Positions 9,043-19,078 of a DNA stretch of 64,000 nucleotides are shown in pieces (the first letter of the stretch is position 1; every line of letters begins with the position of its first letter). Origin of the DNA: Bifidobacterium pluvialisilvae (GTDB lineage Bacteria; Actinomycetota; Actinomycetes; Actinomycetales; Bifidobacteriaceae). Location: NCBI RefSeq assembly GCF_019331695.1, contig NZ_JAHBBI010000005.1, forward strand, positions 124,001 through 188,000. Direction: 5' to 3'. The notes under the pieces were generated by a model, which did not search any database, was not told where the DNA came from, and worked only from the letters and a program-made list of their open reading frames with translations. The translations under genes were made by a program, and so were the position numbers.

Positions 9043-9441
9043 TCAGGCGAGTCTGCGGTACACCTCCTCGTCGACGGGTTCGAGCCACTCGTTGGAGGCC
9101 CCTTCGCGCTTCGGCATGATGGCGATGTGCGCGAACGCCTCGTTCGGGGCGGCGCCGTGCCAGTGCTTGGTCTCCGGCGGGATGTAGGCCACGTCGCCGG
9201 GCTTCAGCTCGACCGGCTCCCGCCCCTCGATCTGGTAGTAGCCGCGTCCGCCCACGGCGAGCAGGATCTGGCATACGCCGTGGTGGATGTGCCAGTGGTT
9301 CGTGCAGCCCGGCTCGAACGTCACGTTCGCGACGTTCACCTGGTCGTCGCCGGCGAGCGGCGCGAGATAGCTTTGCCCTTCGAAATACTGCGCGTAGGCG
9401 TCATTCGGCTTCCCCATCGGGAATGCGCTCGGGTTCTCCAT
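9043..9441 (-). CDS. Cupin-domain protein
   Basis: A 132-aa single-domain cupin with complete metal ligands: motif 1 NHWHIHH (H49, H51, H53) and motif 2 KHWHGAAP (H93, H95). The body (EPVELKPGDVAYIPPETKHW) is typical of small stand-alone cupins encoded near flavodoxins and aldo/keto reductases; enzymatic role unknown. The ATG has AAAGGACG upstream. A truncated copy of its 3' half is at 7137. It is divergent from the acetyltransferase at 9624. Confidence 0.88.
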   Translation of the reverse strand: MENPSAFPMGKPNDAYAQYFEGQSYLAPLAGDDQVNVANVTFEPGCTNHWHIHHGVCQILLAVGGRGYYQIEGREPVELKPGDVAYIPPETKHWHGAAPNEAFAHIAIMPKREGASNEWLEPVDEEVYRRLA

Positions 9442-9502
9442 GGTGTTTCGTCCTTTCTGTCGTTGTATCGGTATCCATTACACGACCATCGTCGCGTTCG
9501 CG

Positions 9503-9569
9503 CCAATAGCGTCGCCCCATACGTGTCCATGCCTCACGCGCATGGATGGCCATCGAACGACACTATTGG
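9503..9569. promoter_or_regulatory. Divergent CCAATAGYGTC operator candidate
   Basis: CCAATAGCGTC at 9503-9513 and its near-perfect reverse complement GACACTATTGG at 9559-9569 (one mismatch) flank the divergent promoter region of the cupin and the O-acetyltransferase. The same word, CCAATAGTGTC, occurs at 16978-16988 upstream of the flavodoxin at 16391. A shared regulator is a reasonable inference. Confidence 0.4.
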
Positions 9570-9623
9570 CCGGCTTTCCCCGACCGCGGTTCAATGGGAC
9601 CGACTTCGGAAAGGACCGCGATC

Positions 9624-11389
<1,766 letters not shown>

Positions 11390-11456
11390 CCCGGCCATAA
11401 AGAGCCTAAGCCCGTCAACGAACAGCAATCGCGAGAATGACGCCGTCGCAATGCAA

Positions 11457-12128
11457 TCAGTGGTTGAACGCCATGACGCCGACGAGCCTGTGCGGCACGT
11501 ACGGGCTTCCAGGTAGGCGATCTCCTCGTCCGTCAGATGCACGTCGAAGGCGGCGAGCGCGCTGTATGGGGTCATGGCGATGTTGTCCTCATGGCACAGT
11601 TTCGTCAGTTCGCGTTCGTCCTCGCGGGCGATGAGGTTGTAGTGGCTTTGGATGGACGCGAATTTGGCCCAGCCGTTCTTTTCGGCGAGCGCGTTCATTT
11701 TGGCGAGCTGGCAGGCGTAGCAGTTGGAGATGCCGATGGCGCGCGCCTTGCCGGCCTTGACGGCCTCGTTCATGCCTTCCATGATCTCGGCCATGTCGGT
11801 GTGGTAGTCCCACATGTGGCAGATGTACAGGGCGACGTAGTCGAGGCCGAGGCAGTCGAGTGAGCGCAGGAACGCGGGACGCGCGAGCTCATAGGAGGTG
11901 TCCGTGACCCACAGTTTCGTGGACACGAACAGTTCCCCGCGCGGAATGCCGGACGCGGCGATCGCGCGGCCGACCGCCTCCTCGTTGAGATAGGCGGCGG
12001 CTGTGTCGATGTACCGGTAACCGGCCGCCAGCGCCTCGCCCACCGCGCGCTCGCAGTCGGCGGGGTCGTCCATTTTGCGCGTGCCGCCGACGGATCTGTC
12101 GGCGATGTTCCCTCGGCGCACGTCCTCG
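11457..12128 (-). pseudogene. Broken aldo/keto reductase
   Basis: Clear AKR sequence (CERAVGEALAAGYRYIDTAA, STKLW, AIGISNCYACQLAK) with three lesions. The first N-terminal strand and start are absent: homology begins near GGTRKMDDPAD, right at the flavodoxin stop. An internal stretch of roughly 80 residues is deleted, joining MTPYSALA to the C-terminal FDVHLTDEEIAYLE at about 11549-11556. A frameshift directly after YLE throws the last residues out of frame; the next frame still reads PYVPHRLVGVMAFNH then a stop at 11457-11459. Continuous frames extend beyond both ends but are not AKR-like. Non-functional. Confidence 0.8.
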
Positions 12129-12701
12129 TTACCGGCGGATTGCCATAAGCCAATCCTTGACGGAACTCGAAACGGCGACCACGTCATACTGGGCGGTTGC
12201 GCCGCGCAGTTCCAGCCCGTCGAGCACGGTCGTGCCGGTGATGCGCGCGATGGACGATGCCGTGTCGGCCAGCCCGCTGCCTTCATGCGTGCAGAACGGC
12301 GCGATGGTCACGCCTGTCCAGTCGCGGCTTTCGAGGAATGTATAGACGGGCATCGGCATGTCCGACCACCAGATCGGGTAGCCGAGGAACACGGTGCTTG
12401 CATGTTCGAGAGCGGCGTGCGCCGCCGTGTCGCCCTGCAGCGTGAACGGCGGCCGCGCATGGCCCTTGCGTTCGGCCGTTGCCTGCGCCACGGCTTCGTC
12501 GTAGACGTGCGGGTACGGTTCGACCGGCGTGATCTCGATGGTCGGCGCGCCGGTCCGACGGGTGATCTCGGCGGCGACGTTGGCCGTGTTGCCGATTTCG
12601 ATCTCCCCTACCGCGTAGTTCTCACCGGTGCGGGAGAAGTATGCGATCACGGCGTTGCTCGGATTGACGGTGCCTCCTGCGAATGCGTGTTGTGTGGCCA
12701 T
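12129..12701 (-). CDS. Flavodoxin-like protein
   Basis: A 190-aa flavodoxin-fold protein: the FMN phosphate loop is YFSRTGENY (about 22-30), followed by EITPVEPYP, the core strand TVFLGYPIWWSDMPMPVYTF and a late FCTHEGSG loop. This subgroup (Flavodoxin_4) is found beside aldo/keto reductases and cupins. The ATG at 12701 is preceded by AAGGAGGG, better than the upstream start at 12725. It is the fourth gene of a minus-strand run starting with the methyltransferase at 14667. Confidence 0.88.
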   Translation of the reverse strand: MATQHAFAGGTVNPSNAVIAYFSRTGENYAVGEIEIGNTANVAAEITRRTGAPTIEITPVEPYPHVYDEAVAQATAERKGHARPPFTLQGDTAAHAALEHASTVFLGYPIWWSDMPMPVYTFLESRDWTGVTIAPFCTHEGSGLADTASSIARITGTTVLDGLELRGATAQYDVVAVSSSVKDWLMAIRR

Positions 12702-12734
12702 ATGATGCCCTCCTTCCTGATTCATCGGTCCCGG

Positions 12735-13628
12735 TCAGGCCAGGCCCTTGCGTTCGTCGACGAGGCGCATGAACAGGTCGACGGTTTCGGGCGCGTCGTA
12801 GTCGAAGAACACGCTGGAGCCGGAGTCGAGGCGTGCGATGGCCGTCATGTCGTCGTCCGTGAGCGTGAAGTCGAAGATGCCGAAGTTCTCGCGGATGCGA
12901 TTCGCATGCGTGGACTTGGTGAGTACGGCGATGCCGCGTTGGACGAGCCAGCGCAGGATCGCCTGCGCCACGGTCCTGCCGTGTTCGGCGGCGATGCGCG
13001 CCAGTTCCGGATTGTCGAGGATGCCGGACTTACCCTCGCCGAACGGGGCCCAGGCTCCCGTGCGGATGCCGCGCGCGGCCAGCGCCTTCTGCTCGTCCGC
13101 GCGCTGGTGCAGCGGGTTGGCTTCGATCTGGTTCAACGCCGGGGTCACGCCGGTGAATGCGGCGAGGTCGGCGGCACGGCCGGTCGAGAAGTTGCTCACG
13201 CCGATTGCGCGGATGCGGCCCTCCTGCTGCAGTGCGATGAGGTCGCGCCATGCCGCGTAGTAGTCGTTGAACGGCTGGTGCAGCAGCACCAAGTCGATGT
13301 AGTCGGACCGCAGGCGGTCGAGGGAGCGCAGCACCGAGTCGCGGGTCCTGCCGGCGCCGTAGTTGTCGATCCACACCTTGGTGGTGACGAACACGTCGCG
13401 GCGGTCCAGTCCGCTGGCGGCGATCGCCTCGCCGACCTCGGCCTCGTTGAAATAGGACTGCGCGGTGTCGATGTGACGGAACCCGGTCTCGAACGCGGTC
13501 AGCACGCATTCCTTCGTCTCGGTTTTGGGGATCACGAAGAGGATGCCCGACGTGTAGTCGAAATAACGTGCCGCGGTGTCGCCGGCAAGATACTTCACGT
13601 CGGACAGATGGCAATCCGCACATGGCAT
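12735..13628 (-). CDS. Aldo/keto reductase with an atypical N-terminus
   Basis: A 297-aa AKR of the 2,5-diketogluconate reductase type, with D54/Y59 in HIDTAQSYF, K84 in TTKVW and the LLHQPF histidine, and an intact C-terminus. The first ~32 residues (MPCADCHLSDVKYLAGDTAA onward) do not match the usual NNGxxMPxLGFGxFQ start; recognisable sequence begins at IPKTETKE. So the first beta-hairpin and strand that close the barrel seem replaced. Its ATG directly follows the stop of the upstream small ORF (TGAATG). It may be impaired, or may start by coupling. Confidence 0.75.
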   Translation of the reverse strand: MPCADCHLSDVKYLAGDTAARYFDYTSGILFVIPKTETKECVLTAFETGFRHIDTAQSYFNEAEVGEAIAASGLDRRDVFVTTKVWIDNYGAGRTRDSVLRSLDRLRSDYIDLVLLHQPFNDYYAAWRDLIALQQEGRIRAIGVSNFSTGRAADLAAFTGVTPALNQIEANPLHQRADEQKALAARGIRTGAWAPFGEGKSGILDNPELARIAAEHGRTVAQAILRWLVQRGIAVLTKSTHANRIRENFGIFDFTLTDDDMTAIARLDSGSSVFFDYDAPETVDLFMRLVDERKGLA

Positions 13629-13823
13629 TCACTCGAACAGCGTCGTCCAGTCGGAATCGCGATAGTCGGCGAAGCACATGGCCATCTGCTCTTCGGTGTT
13701 CCTCGTTTGGGAAGGGTTCGGCAATGCGTCTTCGTCTCGGATGCGCTCGTACCGTTCCCTGTCGAAAGGATCCAGGCAGTACACCAATCCCGTCCAGGCG
13801 AGGCTCTGCAGCTCCTTCTCCAT
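13629..13823 (-). CDS. Small protein resembling the N-terminal cap of NUDIX hydrolases
   Basis: A 64-aa ORF with GGAGG seven bases before its [23 protein letters not shown] resembles the helical N-terminal domain of ADP-ribose-type NUDIX hydrolases (IQSIAQxGLxYxxxxFDxERY), but the catalytic NUDIX box that should follow is absent. Either a remnant left after deletion of the NUDIX domain or a real stand-alone small protein. It is coupled to the downstream AKR (stop and start adjacent). Similarity judged by eye. Confidence 0.5.
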   Translation of the reverse strand: MEKELQSLAWTGLVYCLDPFDRERYERIRDEDALPNPSQTRNTEEQMAMCFADYRDSDWTTLFE

Positions 13824-13854
13824 TGTGAGACCTCCATGGGTCATGTCAAAAGCG

Positions 13855-14667
13855 TCAGATTCTCTTCAGTTCGGCCATCGCCGCATAGTGCAGCACCTTG
13901 AAGCGTTCGGGCGCGATGCGTTCGAGAAGGCGCATATGCTCCCGCTCCCACGAAGAGACTTCCCCCTCATGCAGGGACGCCCCGATGCCGCGGCATGCCT
14001 TCACCCGCCCGTTCCAACTTTCACGCGTGAACGGCACTTCGAGCGTGTACTCCTCGTGATGCACGATCTTGAAACCGTCCCTGTAGCAATCGGGGATGCT
14101 GATCGGCCTCATGCGCTCCCCCTCCCCGCTCCAATTCGGGTTGTACTTCAGGATCAGCCGCTCGCTCGCGCCGGCGATCCGATCCTCGAACGGCAACCAT
14201 GCCATGTACAACACGAGAATTCGGCCACCGTCGGCGAGCATGCGGTGCAGTTTATTATGAATCGCCTCGTGGTCGAAATACCAGAAGCACTGGCATGCGG
14301 TGATCACATCGAACGTTCCATCCGGGAAATCGATGCGCTCCGCGGGCATCACCCGGTATTCGACGTTTAGTCCTTCGGAAAGCCTACGTGCCTGAGCTAT
14401 CTGGTTTTCGGAGATGTCGATGCCGATCCACGAGGCACCATACCGAGCCAGGGCGCGCGGCAGCACTCCCGTGCCGGTGCCCAGATCGAGAACTGTCTGG
14501 CCATCGCGGCACAGACCCCGGTCGAGGATCCGACGGTAGAACTCCGAAGGGTAGATATTGCGGTATCGCGCATAGTCGTCCGACACCCGACCCCAGTCGA
14601 ACGCAGTCCCGTGATCTATGCGCTTATCGACTATCATCCGACCCGCTCGATCGAAGTTGTTTCGCAT
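13855..14667 (-). CDS. Class I SAM-dependent methyltransferase
   Basis: A 270-aa methyltransferase. SAM motif I is [12 protein letters not shown] (about 59-70), motif II IGIDIS, followed by the [11 protein letters not shown] and [12 protein letters not shown] blocks typical of Methyltransf_11/25 proteins acting on small molecules. The ATG at 14667 has GGAG seven bases upstream. It is first in the minus-strand run MTase - NUDIX cap - AKR - flavodoxin. Substrate unknown. Confidence 0.88.
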   Translation of the reverse strand: MRNNFDRAGRMIVDKRIDHGTAFDWGRVSDDYARYRNIYPSEFYRRILDRGLCRDGQTVLDLGTGTGVLPRALARYGASWIGIDISENQIAQARRLSEGLNVEYRVMPAERIDFPDGTFDVITACQCFWYFDHEAIHNKLHRMLADGGRILVLYMAWLPFEDRIAGASERLILKYNPNWSGEGERMRPISIPDCYRDGFKIVHHEEYTLEVPFTRESWNGRVKACRGIGASLHEGEVSSWEREHMRLLERIAPERFKVLHYAAMAELKRI

Positions 14668-14854
14668 TCCGATCACTCCAAGCCGCATCCCACGCGCATC
14701 GATTGCAACCATATCAGACAGTCAGCCATCGTACATCGCCGGCTGATCGGCATGCCAATACCATTGACCAATATTCAGCTATGTCCCACAGGCATGGCAG
14801 TTATTTGGCGCCTCCAGTGACCTCGGGTTTGCCACTCATCAGACCATCTTCCAT

Positions 14855-14921
14855 GTACTGTTATTATAGTACGCATATATTAGTAATATTACTGTTTTTT
14901 TACTGTTTTTGCTAATATATG
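14855..14921 (+). promoter_or_regulatory. AT-rich hipBA promoter/operator region
   Basis: A dense set of repeats directly before hipB: GTACT/AGTAC (14855-14872), CATATATTAG at 14874-14883 and its perfect complement CTAATATATG at 14912-14921 (the second arm includes the hipB start codon), the 12-bp palindrome AGTAATATTACT (14882-14893), and two tandem copies of TTACTGTTTTT (14889-14899, 14900-14910). HipB proteins autorepress through such inverted repeats. The AT content is far above the surroundings. Confidence 0.6.
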
Positions 14922-15224
14922 AGTATGTTTGAGTTGCTTGATGAATCCATGCCAGGCGATGTGATGGCCGCCGTGGCGGATCGTATGATCAAACGACGCA
15001 AGGAACATGGTCTGACGCAGGCGGCGCTGGCACAGAAGTCCGGTGTAAGCCTGGGATCGGTCAGACGGTTCGAGCAGCTGCATGAAATCTCCTTCGGTTC
15101 ACTGGTGAACATCGCGTTCGCCCTCAATTGCGAGCGGGACTTCGACGCGTTGTTCTCGCAGCCGTATTACGAGACCATCGACGACGTCGCCAACGCCGCC
15201 CGACGTGATGGGAGACGCGCATGA
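14919..15224 (+). CDS. hipB: HipB-like antitoxin, XRE-type HTH
   Basis: A 101-aa Cro/C1-type helix-turn-helix protein (GLTQAALAQKSGVSLGSVRR, about 31-50). The frame ends in ATGA overlapping the hipA start, the classic hipBA layout, so it is the likely antitoxin and repressor. Start 14919 or 14925 (both ATG); no strong Shine-Dalgarno is visible, only an AT-rich leader. The locus looks acquired. Confidence 0.85.
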   Translation: MSMFELLDESMPGDVMAAVADRMIKRRKEHGLTQAALAQKSGVSLGSVRRFEQLHEISFGSLVNIAFALNCERDFDALFSQPYYETIDDVANAARRDGRRA

Positions 15225-16369
15225 CGAGGCCGCTGCCGAACATCGATCGGGTACGGGTCGTGTATGCCGGCGAAACGGTGGGAATGCTCACCATGTCGCC
15301 GGAACGAACTCTGGCCTTCGCGTACGACCGGGGCTGGCTTGCGCACGGATTCTCCATCAGCCCATTGAACCTTCCACTGAGGGCCGGGGTGTTCGTGGCG
15401 AAACGCGACCCGTTGAACGGCATGTTCGGCGTGTTCGACGACAGCATGCCCGACGGTTGGGGACGCCTGCTCACCGACCGCATGCTGCGTCGGCATGGCA
15501 TCGACCCGTATTCCGTCGGCCTGCTGCCGCGCCTGTCGATCGTGGGAGACGGCGGCATGGGCGCATTGGAATACGAACCCGCAACGACCATCGAAGACGA
15601 ATCGGCGGATTCGCTCGATCTCGACGCGCTTGCACAGGAGAGCCTCCGACTGCTGAACACCGATTTCTCGGATGACCTCGACCGGCTGTTCGCTCTCGGC
15701 GGTTCATCCGGCGGCGCACGTCCTAAGGTCCTCACCGTCATCGACGGCGAGGATTGGATCATCAAATTCCCATCGTCCATGGACCCGTCCGACATCGGGG
15801 AGACCGAATACCGCATCTCGAACCTCGCACGGGAATGCGGCGTCGCCATGCCGGAAACGCGATTGTTCCCATCCGACCAGTGCGTCGGGTACTTCGGAGT
15901 CAAACGATTCGACAGAACGCGAGACCTCGACGGAACCGCCCGCAAAACGCACATGGTGTCCGCCGGAGGCCTGCTGGAGACCTCGCACCGCATCGCCAAT
16001 CTGGATTACGGTCTGCTCATGCGCCTGACCATGCGCATGACCGACAGCGTCGAGGAATGCGAGCGCATGTACCGGCTCATGTGCTTCAACGTGTTCATCG
16101 GCAACCGCGACGACCATGCGAAGAACTTCTCTTACCTGTACGACCGGGAACACGGCGTCTGGCGGCTCTCCCCCGCCTACGATCTGACCGAGAACCCGGG
16201 CATCAACGGCGAGCACACCACGGCGGTCAACGGCAAGGGCCGTGGAATCACCACCGACGATCTGACCGGCATCGGAGTCCGCGCCGGCATTCCACGTACC
16301 CAGTGCCTGTCCATCGTCAAGGACATGCGGGACCGCATCAGAGCAGCCGGTTTCGCCGTGCGGGATTGA
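15221..16369 (+). CDS. hipA: HipA-family serine/threonine kinase toxin
   Basis: A 382-aa HipA homologue; in E. coli HipA phosphorylates glutamyl-tRNA synthetase and triggers persistence. Kinase features are all present: the Gly-rich autophosphorylation loop GGSSGGARPK (160-169), KFP at 182-184, VKRFDR, the catalytic loop GNRDDHAKN (295-302) and the metal-binding PAYDLT (318-323). The N-terminal HipA_N domain occupies about 1-115. It overlaps hipB by four bases. Looks active. Confidence 0.9.
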   Translation: MTRPLPNIDRVRVVYAGETVGMLTMSPERTLAFAYDRGWLAHGFSISPLNLPLRAGVFVAKRDPLNGMFGVFDDSMPDGWGRLLTDRMLRRHGIDPYSVGLLPRLSIVGDGGMGALEYEPATTIEDESADSLDLDALAQESLRLLNTDFSDDLDRLFALGGSSGGARPKVLTVIDGEDWIIKFPSSMDPSDIGETEYRISNLARECGVAMPETRLFPSDQCVGYFGVKRFDRTRDLDGTARKTHMVSAGGLLETSHRIANLDYGLLMRLTMRMTDSVEECERMYRLMCFNVFIGNRDDHAKNFSYLYDREHGVWRLSPAYDLTENPGINGEHTTAVNGKGRGITTDDLTGIGVRAGIPRTQCLSIVKDMRDRIRAAGFAVRD

Positions 16370-16390
16370 TACGGTGCGGAATACCGCAAG

Positions 16391-16870
16391 TCAGAGGTTC
16401 AATCCTTCGACCCACTTGGCGAGCTTGGATTCGCTTTCGGAGACGGCGATGCGGCGGCCGTTCACCCAATGGGCGGCGGGCGCGGAATCGTGCAGCTGCA
16501 CGCCGTCGGCGCCGCGCGTGCTGGAGCCGGAGGTGGCGAACGTGACGATGGTCCTGCCCTTCCAGTCCTCGCTTTCGAGGAACGTGCGCACCACGCGCGG
16601 CGCGGTCTCCCACCACAGCGGGTAGCCGACGAACACCACGTCGTAGGGCTCCACATCAATCGGCTCGGCCAGGGCCGGGCGCATCTCGCGATGCGCGTGC
16701 TCCACGCTGGTGCGGCTGGCGGAGTCGCGCCAGTCGAGGTCGGCCGGCGTATACGGCTCGGCAGGCACGATCTCCTTGAGATCGGCCCCGATGGCGTGCG
16801 CGAGACGTTCGGCGACCGTGCGGGTGGTCCCGCTGGCGGAGAAGTACGTGACGAGCATACGCTTGCTCAT
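16391..16870 (-). CDS. Flavodoxin
   Basis: A 159-aa flavodoxin-fold protein with FMN phosphate loop YFSASGTTR (9-17), GYPLWWETAPRVVRTFLES and the late FATSGSSTRG loop. It is related to the flavodoxin at 12129 but shorter and more canonical. The ATG follows AAAGGATC. A CCAATAGTGTC word is about 110 bases upstream. It converges with hipA. Confidence 0.9.
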   Translation of the reverse strand: MSKRMLVTYFSASGTTRTVAERLAHAIGADLKEIVPAEPYTPADLDWRDSASRTSVEHAHREMRPALAEPIDVEPYDVVFVGYPLWWETAPRVVRTFLESEDWKGRTIVTFATSGSSTRGADGVQLHDSAPAAHWVNGRRIAVSESESKLAKWVEGLNL

Positions 16871-17104
16871 GGCAAGATCCTTTCGACGACATTCCTGATA
16901 TGTATCGTTCTACCGACCTCAACCGTCTGAAGCCAATATCCGATGTCTTGCATTACACCGCATCCACGCCGCAATATCCAATAGTGTCATCCCATGTCCA
17001 ACCATGCCTTGCGGGCATATTGCGACAAACCGTATTCTGGAAATGCGGCGTTTGTCATATGAATGAACGTGGGTCATGCCAGATCGGCGTTGAACCCCAG
17101 ACCG

Positions 17105-19060
17105 TCAGTCGAGGCCGTCGGCAAGGGTTCGGGGGCGCAGCTGGCGCGGGTCGAGCATGCGACGTCGTGCGGTCATGCCGATGCAGATCGCGAAGCCGGC
17201 CAGCCACCAGACCACGAGCGTGGCGATCGGCGCGGCGGCGACGCCGGACCCGGTGACGACGGCACGCAGGATCGTCGTCGCGGCATGGGTCGGCAGCAGC
17301 GGGACCACACCGGCGAGCCATGCGGGAATCGTGGAGACCACGCCCGTGGCCACGGTCAGCACCATCATCAGCATCGAGGCGATTCGCCCTCCTTGGCCGA
17401 AGCTGCCGGCCAACGCCTGGTTGATGGCACCGAACGTGAACGCCGTGACGATCGCCGCCAGCAGCATGCCCATGCCATGCCCGGCGTCAAGGCGCAGCGC
17501 CATCCACGCGATGACGCCGATGGCCGCCGCTCCGGTGACCGCCATCAGCGTGCCGGGTAGCACGGCCTTGGACACCAACTGCCATGTCGGCTTGCGGGAG
17601 GTGAGGATGTCCCGCGGCAGTGCGCGAGTGAACACGTAGGTGGCCAGGGCGAGTCCCCAGAGGGCCAGAGTGATCAGGAACGTGACCGCCATGACGCCGG
17701 TGGACGGTGCGGAGGCGTCGATGCGGCTGGGCTGCGCCACGGTGTCCGCGAGTCTGGTGCGCGCGTACCGGCTGAAGGTCGGTATCTGCCCGAGCGCGTC
17801 GCCGAGGCCGTCGGCCAGCCGCTTGGAGCCGTCGTCGAGTTTGCCGGCGCCCTCGCCCAGTTGGGCGACGCCGGTGTCGAGATCGGCCGTGCCGTCGGCC
17901 AGCTGCCTGGCGCCGGCGGCCGCCGAGGCGATGCCGGTCTGCAGCGCGGGCGTGGCGTCGGCGAGTTGCTTGGCTCCGTCGGCGACCTGCCGCGAGCCGT
18001 CCGCGAGCCGGTTCACGGAGTCGCGCGCGGTGACGATGGCGTTCCTCGCGTCGGCCTTGGCGCCGTCGATGCTTTGGGCTGCGGTGCGCGCCTGCGACAG
18101 GGCCTCCTCGATGCCGTCGCATAGGTCGGCGGGGGCGTCGGCATCGCGGCACTGCTGCGCCAGCGGCCGCAGCTGGCTGATGACGCCGGTGGCGGACGGC
18201 GTGGTGTCGATCGTGCGAATCGCCTGATTGGCGGCCGGCGCCACGGCGTCGGCGATCTGCCGGTTGCCGTCGGCTACCTGGCGTGCGCCGTCGGCCAGCT
18301 GCCTGGTGGATTCGGGCAGTGTCTTGGTCTGCTTGGCCGCGTCTTCGAGTCCGTCGGCGAGCCGGTCGGAACCGGTGACGAGCTTGCCCGAACCGTCCTT
18401 CAGCTGTCCGATGCCGTCGGCGAGCCGGGACGTGCCGCCGTGCAGATCCTTCGCGCCGTCCGAGGCCGTGGCGATGCCGTCGTGCAGGGTGTTGAACCCG
18501 GTGTAGACGTTCTCCAGATAGGTGGTGAGAATCATGTCGTCGAGTTCGGCGCGGATGCCCTGTGCCGAAGCGCCGCTGGCGTCGGGGTCGAGCACGCCGG
18601 AGGCCGTGGATGCGTCGAACCGCACCAGCCCCTGCGCGACCTTGCCGACGTCGCCGCTGGTGGTGGCCTTAGCCGACGCGGCGATCCGCTCGGAGAAGTC
18701 CTTCGGAATCGTGACCTTCGCCGCGTATGCGCCGCTGTCCAGCCCGCTGTCCGCGTCTGCCGCGTCCGTGAGCACCCACGTGTAGGCGGAGTCGTCGGCG
18801 TGGGTGAGTTGGGCTGCGAGCTGCCGTCCCATCGGCAGGGTCTGGCCGTTGACCGTGACCGGCTCGTCGTTGTTGACGACGGCGGCCATGGCCGTGCCAT
18901 GGTTCGTCTTGGGCGCGAGGAAGGCCCCGGTGCACAGGGCCATCATGAGCACGGGGATCAGCACGACCGCCAGCCACTGGCGCAGGGTGATGCGCTCCCC
19001 GTCGTTCGACGCGGAGACGGGCGTGAGGAACGCCCTCATGGATTCGGGAATCAGAGACAT
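17105..19060 (-). CDS. YhgE/Pip-type membrane protein
   Basis: A 651-aa protein of the YhgE/Pip (ABC-2-like) family. One TM helix near residues 30-50 is followed by a ~400-residue extracellular domain full of heptad-like LADGxxQLxDG repeats, then five or six C-terminal helices. Such proteins are exporter or phage-receptor-like surface proteins; EsaA and Pip are relatives. It starts 18 bases after the stop of the MMPL gene, so the two form an operon and probably one export machine (inference). Confidence 0.85.
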   Translation of the reverse strand: MSLIPESMRAFLTPVSASNDGERITLRQWLAVVLIPVLMMALCTGAFLAPKTNHGTAMAAVVNNDEPVTVNGQTLPMGRQLAAQLTHADDSAYTWVLTDAADADSGLDSGAYAAKVTIPKDFSERIAASAKATTSGDVGKVAQGLVRFDASTASGVLDPDASGASAQGIRAELDDMILTTYLENVYTGFNTLHDGIATASDGAKDLHGGTSRLADGIGQLKDGSGKLVTGSDRLADGLEDAAKQTKTLPESTRQLADGARQVADGNRQIADAVAPAANQAIRTIDTTPSATGVISQLRPLAQQCRDADAPADLCDGIEEALSQARTAAQSIDGAKADARNAIVTARDSVNRLADGSRQVADGAKQLADATPALQTGIASAAAGARQLADGTADLDTGVAQLGEGAGKLDDGSKRLADGLGDALGQIPTFSRYARTRLADTVAQPSRIDASAPSTGVMAVTFLITLALWGLALATYVFTRALPRDILTSRKPTWQLVSKAVLPGTLMAVTGAAAIGVIAWMALRLDAGHGMGMLLAAIVTAFTFGAINQALAGSFGQGGRIASMLMMVLTVATGVVSTIPAWLAGVVPLLPTHAATTILRAVVTGSGVAAAPIATLVVWWLAGFAICIGMTARRRMLDPRQLRPRTLADGLD

Positions 19061-19078
19061 GGTTTCGGCTCCTTGGTG

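Noticed and set aside
12075-13901. 608-codon open frame on the plus strand
   Set aside because: It runs antisense over the flavodoxin and aldo/keto reductase genes, which have clear family motifs and ribosome sites; the frame is open only because of high G+C codon bias.
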